Below are positions 14,967 to 16,403 of a stretch of 16,403 nt of DNA, one piece after another. The first letter of the stretch is position 1. Each line of letters begins with the position of its first letter. The position numbers and the translations under genes were made by a program. The stretch covers positions 1 to 16,403 of the forward strand of contig DAOVDC010000005.1 in NCBI GenBank assembly GCA_030669695.1, in the 5' to 3' direction. The stretch comes from Candidatus Bathyarchaeota archaeon (GTDB lineage: Archaea > Thermoproteota > Bathyarchaeia > Bathyarchaeales > Bathyarchaeaceae). Under the pieces are notes generated by a model, which saw nothing but the letters and a program-made list of their open reading frames with translations, was not told where the DNA came from and did not search any database.

Positions 14967-15617
14967 TTATTCTTTAGCCTCCGCGGTTTCTTTTTCAGTC
15001 TTCTTCATCGCCTCTTCTGTGGGTTCTTCAATAATCTGCACTTGGTCTGGAAATCTTGCGTCTGGAGGCATAATTTGCACTCTGACTCCAAGAATGCCTG
15101 GTTTTAATTGAACGGGTAATACTGCTTTTCGCATGTATTTTCTTGCAGCGTCTCCGCTTTTAGGCAGGTATCCTGAGCGAAACTTTTCGTATCGAGATCG
15201 GTCTGTTCGTAGTTTTCCGCTTATAACAATCTCTACGCCTAGTGCTCCTGCTTCCATGATTTGGTTTAATGCCCAGAAGCCTGCTCTTCGAAAGTGTACG
15301 CCGCGTTTTAGGGCTGAGGTGATGCGAGATGCTACGATGCGTGCGTTGAGTTCTGGGATCTCGATTTCGGCTACGGAGATTTGTGGGTTGGGCATTTTGA
15401 ATTTTTCTTCTAGTGTTTTTGCGAGGTTCTTTATGGTTTCTCCGCCTCTTCCAATGACTAGTCCGGGGCGCATTGTGTATACTACTACATGTGTGCCTAG
15501 TGGGGTGTTTGTGATGTCTACGCCGCCGTATCCTGCTCTTTCGAATTCTTGTTGTAGGAATTCGTCGATTTCTGTTTTTTTTATGGATTCGGTTATGAAG
15601 TGTTTGACTGTTGACGT
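14967..15617 (-). CDS. rps3: Ribosomal protein S3 (uS3) with apparent ACG start codon
   Basis: This small-subunit protein of the mRNA entry region has KH and C-terminal domains. The conserved archaeal N-terminus (STVKHFITESIKKTEIDEFL, ERAGYGGVDITNTPLGTHVV) is encoded, but no ATG, GTG or TTG is in frame between an upstream TAG (15642-15644) and the first internal ATG (15471-15473), which would remove about 48 conserved residues. An AGGAGG at 15627-15632 stands nine bases before an ACG at 15615-15617, where family members begin. I take that ACG as start (216 aa, normal length). The KH loop GRGG is at 56-59 in this numbering. The last 25 or so residues are a Glu/Lys-rich tail. A sequencing error turning ATG into ACG is possible. 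Confidence 0.9.
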   Translation of the reverse strand, partial: TSTVKHFITESIKKTEIDEFLQQEFERAGYGGVDITNTPLGTHVVVYTMRPGLVIGRGGETIKNLAKTLEEKFKMPNPQISVAEIEIPELNARIVASRITSALKRGVHFRRAGFWALNQIMEAGALGVEIVISGKLRTDRSRYEKFRSGYLPKSGDAARKYMRKAVLPVQLKPGILGVRVQIMPPDARFPDQVQIIEEPTEEAMKKTEKETAEAKE

Positions 15618-15618
15618 T

Positions 15619-16092
15619 TTATGTTTCCTCCTTTGTTTGTTCTAGGATCAGTTCGACGTGGCAGAGTGTTTCGAAGTGTGGTGTCATTCGTCCGAAGGCT
15701 CTTGGTTTGTATCTTTTGATTTTCATTCCTGGGTAGGCTGATGCGTGTATAATTTGTAGGTTTTCTGTGTCTAGTCCCTTGAATTCGGCGTTTGTTTCTG
15801 CTTCTTCCAGTTTTTTCAGGATTTTTTGTGCGGCTTTCTGGGGATATTTGCCTGTGGCTATTTTTTGTAGTCCGCGTCTGTGTGGTAGTTTCTTTTTATG
15901 TTTGCGGAATGGTACGGGTTTTTCTATTTTGATGACTTGTTGAAGGTAAGTTTTTGCCTGATCAAGTTTCATTCCTTTTATCGTCGTGCATATTTCTGTT
16001 GCGTGTTTTGGGGATACTCTGATTTCGCGTGCGCTGGCTTTCGCTGTTTTTTCTGGATCTATGTCCGTTTTTGAGTATCCCCAATGTGGCAT
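15619..16092 (-). CDS. rpl22: Ribosomal protein L22 (uL22)
   Basis: This 157-residue 23S rRNA-binding protein lines the exit tunnel. ASAREIRVSPKHATEICTTI, KGMKLDQAKTYLQQVIKIEK, HKKKLPHRRGLQKIATGKYP and YKPRAFGRMTPHFETLCHVE are the archaeal L22 signature. It has an ATG start with GAAGGA upstream. It is the first gene of the unit: a TATA box lies about 55 bases upstream, and S19, its usual neighbour, is absent. Its last codons hold the AGGAGG used by rps3. Confidence 0.95.
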   Translation of the reverse strand: MPHWGYSKTDIDPEKTAKASAREIRVSPKHATEICTTIKGMKLDQAKTYLQQVIKIEKPVPFRKHKKKLPHRRGLQKIATGKYPQKAAQKILKKLEEAETNAEFKGLDTENLQIIHASAYPGMKIKRYKPRAFGRMTPHFETLCHVELILEQTKEET

Positions 16093-16146
16093 TTTGTCTG
16101 TCTTTCCTTCTTTTTGTTAATGTGCTGAATCAACTGGGGTTGCGTT

Positions 16147-16156
16147 GTTTATATGC
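16147..16156 (-). promoter_or_regulatory. TATA box of the ribosomal protein operon
   Basis: On the minus strand the sequence is GCATATAAAC within an AT-rich run (AATAATAAAGCATATAAAC), a strong archaeal TATA box. Transcription should start near 16120-16125, giving a leader of about 30 bases ending in AGAAGGAAAG before the rpl22 ATG. This explains why rpl22 leads the operon here. Confidence 0.6.
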
Positions 16157-16202
16157 TTTATTATTTCCGTGGTGTTTTTGAAGAGTCGTTTTTGTCATGT
16201 TA

Positions 16203-16240
16203 TTTGCGTGTGTCTCTCTCTTTAGACCCCCCTATAATTT
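16203..16240 (+). repeat. Repeat copy B, inverted partner of 8026-8064
   Basis: The reverse complement of this stretch matches 8026-8064 except for one missing base (TCTATAAGAG there, TCTAAAGAG here). It has the same CT-rich tract and the TAGACCCCCCTATAATTT core. It stands upstream of the rpl22 promoter, so it is not in a 3' end of a visible gene. With copy A it frames the ribosomal operon. Confidence 0.85.
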
Positions 16241-16255
16241 CTTTTACGGTTTCTT

Positions 16256-16291
16256 ATTCTCTCTCTTTCTAGACCCCCCTACCTAGGGGGG
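16256..16291 (+). repeat. Repeat copy C: partial copy with strong GC hairpin
   Basis: TTCTCTCTCTTTCTAGACCC leads to a CCCCCCTACCTAGGGGGG palindrome at 16274-16291. The CT tract and TAGACCCCCCTA match copies A and B, but the element continues as a perfect inverted repeat (8-bp arms, 2-base centre; realistically a 7-bp stem with a 4-base loop). No T tract follows. From 16292 to 16403 I find no gene that I can support; the end of the window is T-rich on plus. Confidence 0.7.
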
Positions 16292-16403
16292 CCATGGCTT
16301 CTGTTATAGTTGCTTTCTGGTTATTTTTTTGTGAGCATTGTTTGTTGTTTTGGTTTGTCGTAACTTGTTGTGTGGAACAAAATGCTTTTAGATGTAGAGT
16401 GGC

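Noticed and set aside
15133..15645. 170-codon plus-strand frame
   Set aside because: Antisense to rps3; the rps3 frame is highly conserved and the plus frame is a by-product of its codon bias.
8026..16240. The 39-bp inverted repeats as ends of a transposon
   Set aside because: The enclosed DNA is a ribosomal operon with no transposase or integrase, and I see no target-site duplication; relocation by recombination or a shared terminator element fits better.
16293..16403. Plus-strand frame opening at ATG after the GC hairpin and open to the window end
   Set aside because: Only 36 codons, Cys/Phe/Val-rich as expected of T-rich DNA, no ribosome-binding site other than the G run of the hairpin; cannot be told from noise.

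Overview
The window is archaeal chromosomal DNA. The right half holds 17 consecutive minus-strand genes (rpl22 to rpl30). The set includes proteins found only in archaea and eukaryotes (S4e, L19e, L32e) and the archaeal RNase P protein Rpp29 between L29 and S17. Starts often carry Shine-Dalgarno sequences and many are TTG or GTG. The style suggests a TACK-type archaeon, possibly Bathyarchaeia-like, but the lineage is inference only.

Left half (1-7578): a cell-surface glycan island. At the left edge is the N-terminal part of a secreted transglutaminase-like protein with seven N-glycosylation sequons, on the minus strand and cut by the window end. Next come a broken gene remnant (976-1247), two GT2 glycosyltransferases in tandem, and a convergent SDR-type nucleotide-sugar enzyme. 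A three-gene plus-strand operon follows: an RmlA-like sugar-1-phosphate nucleotidyltransferase, an RfbH/E1-type sugar 3-dehydrase (His in place of the PLP lysine, plus a Cys set fitting an Fe-S cluster), and a second SDR enzyme. Together they suggest synthesis of an NDP-activated 3-deoxy or 3,6-dideoxy sugar and its transfer to a surface glycan. A dedicated 4,6-dehydratase and a recognisable E3-type reductase are not seen here.

7579-8116 is a convergent intergenic region. It holds a decayed coding remnant, a tandem array with 10-bp period, and one copy of a roughly 39-bp repeat with a terminator-like hairpin and T tract.

Right half (8117-16092): order on the minus strand is L22-S3-L29-Rpp29-S17-L14-L24-S4e-L5-S14-S8-L6-L32e-L19e-L18-S5-L30, tightly packed and apparently one transcription unit. 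A clear TATA box precedes rpl22. The usual upstream partners (L3, L4, L23, L2, S19) and downstream partners (L15, SecY) are not adjacent, so the canonical S10/spc supercluster is broken at both ends. Both break points carry the same near-identical repeat in inverted orientation (8026-8064 and 16203-16240). rpsC has no ATG, GTG or TTG at its conserved N-terminus; a well-placed Shine-Dalgarno sequence points to an ACG start. Coding-strand composition also flips along the operon, from A/C-rich in rpl22/rpsC to G/T-rich in rps5/rpl30.
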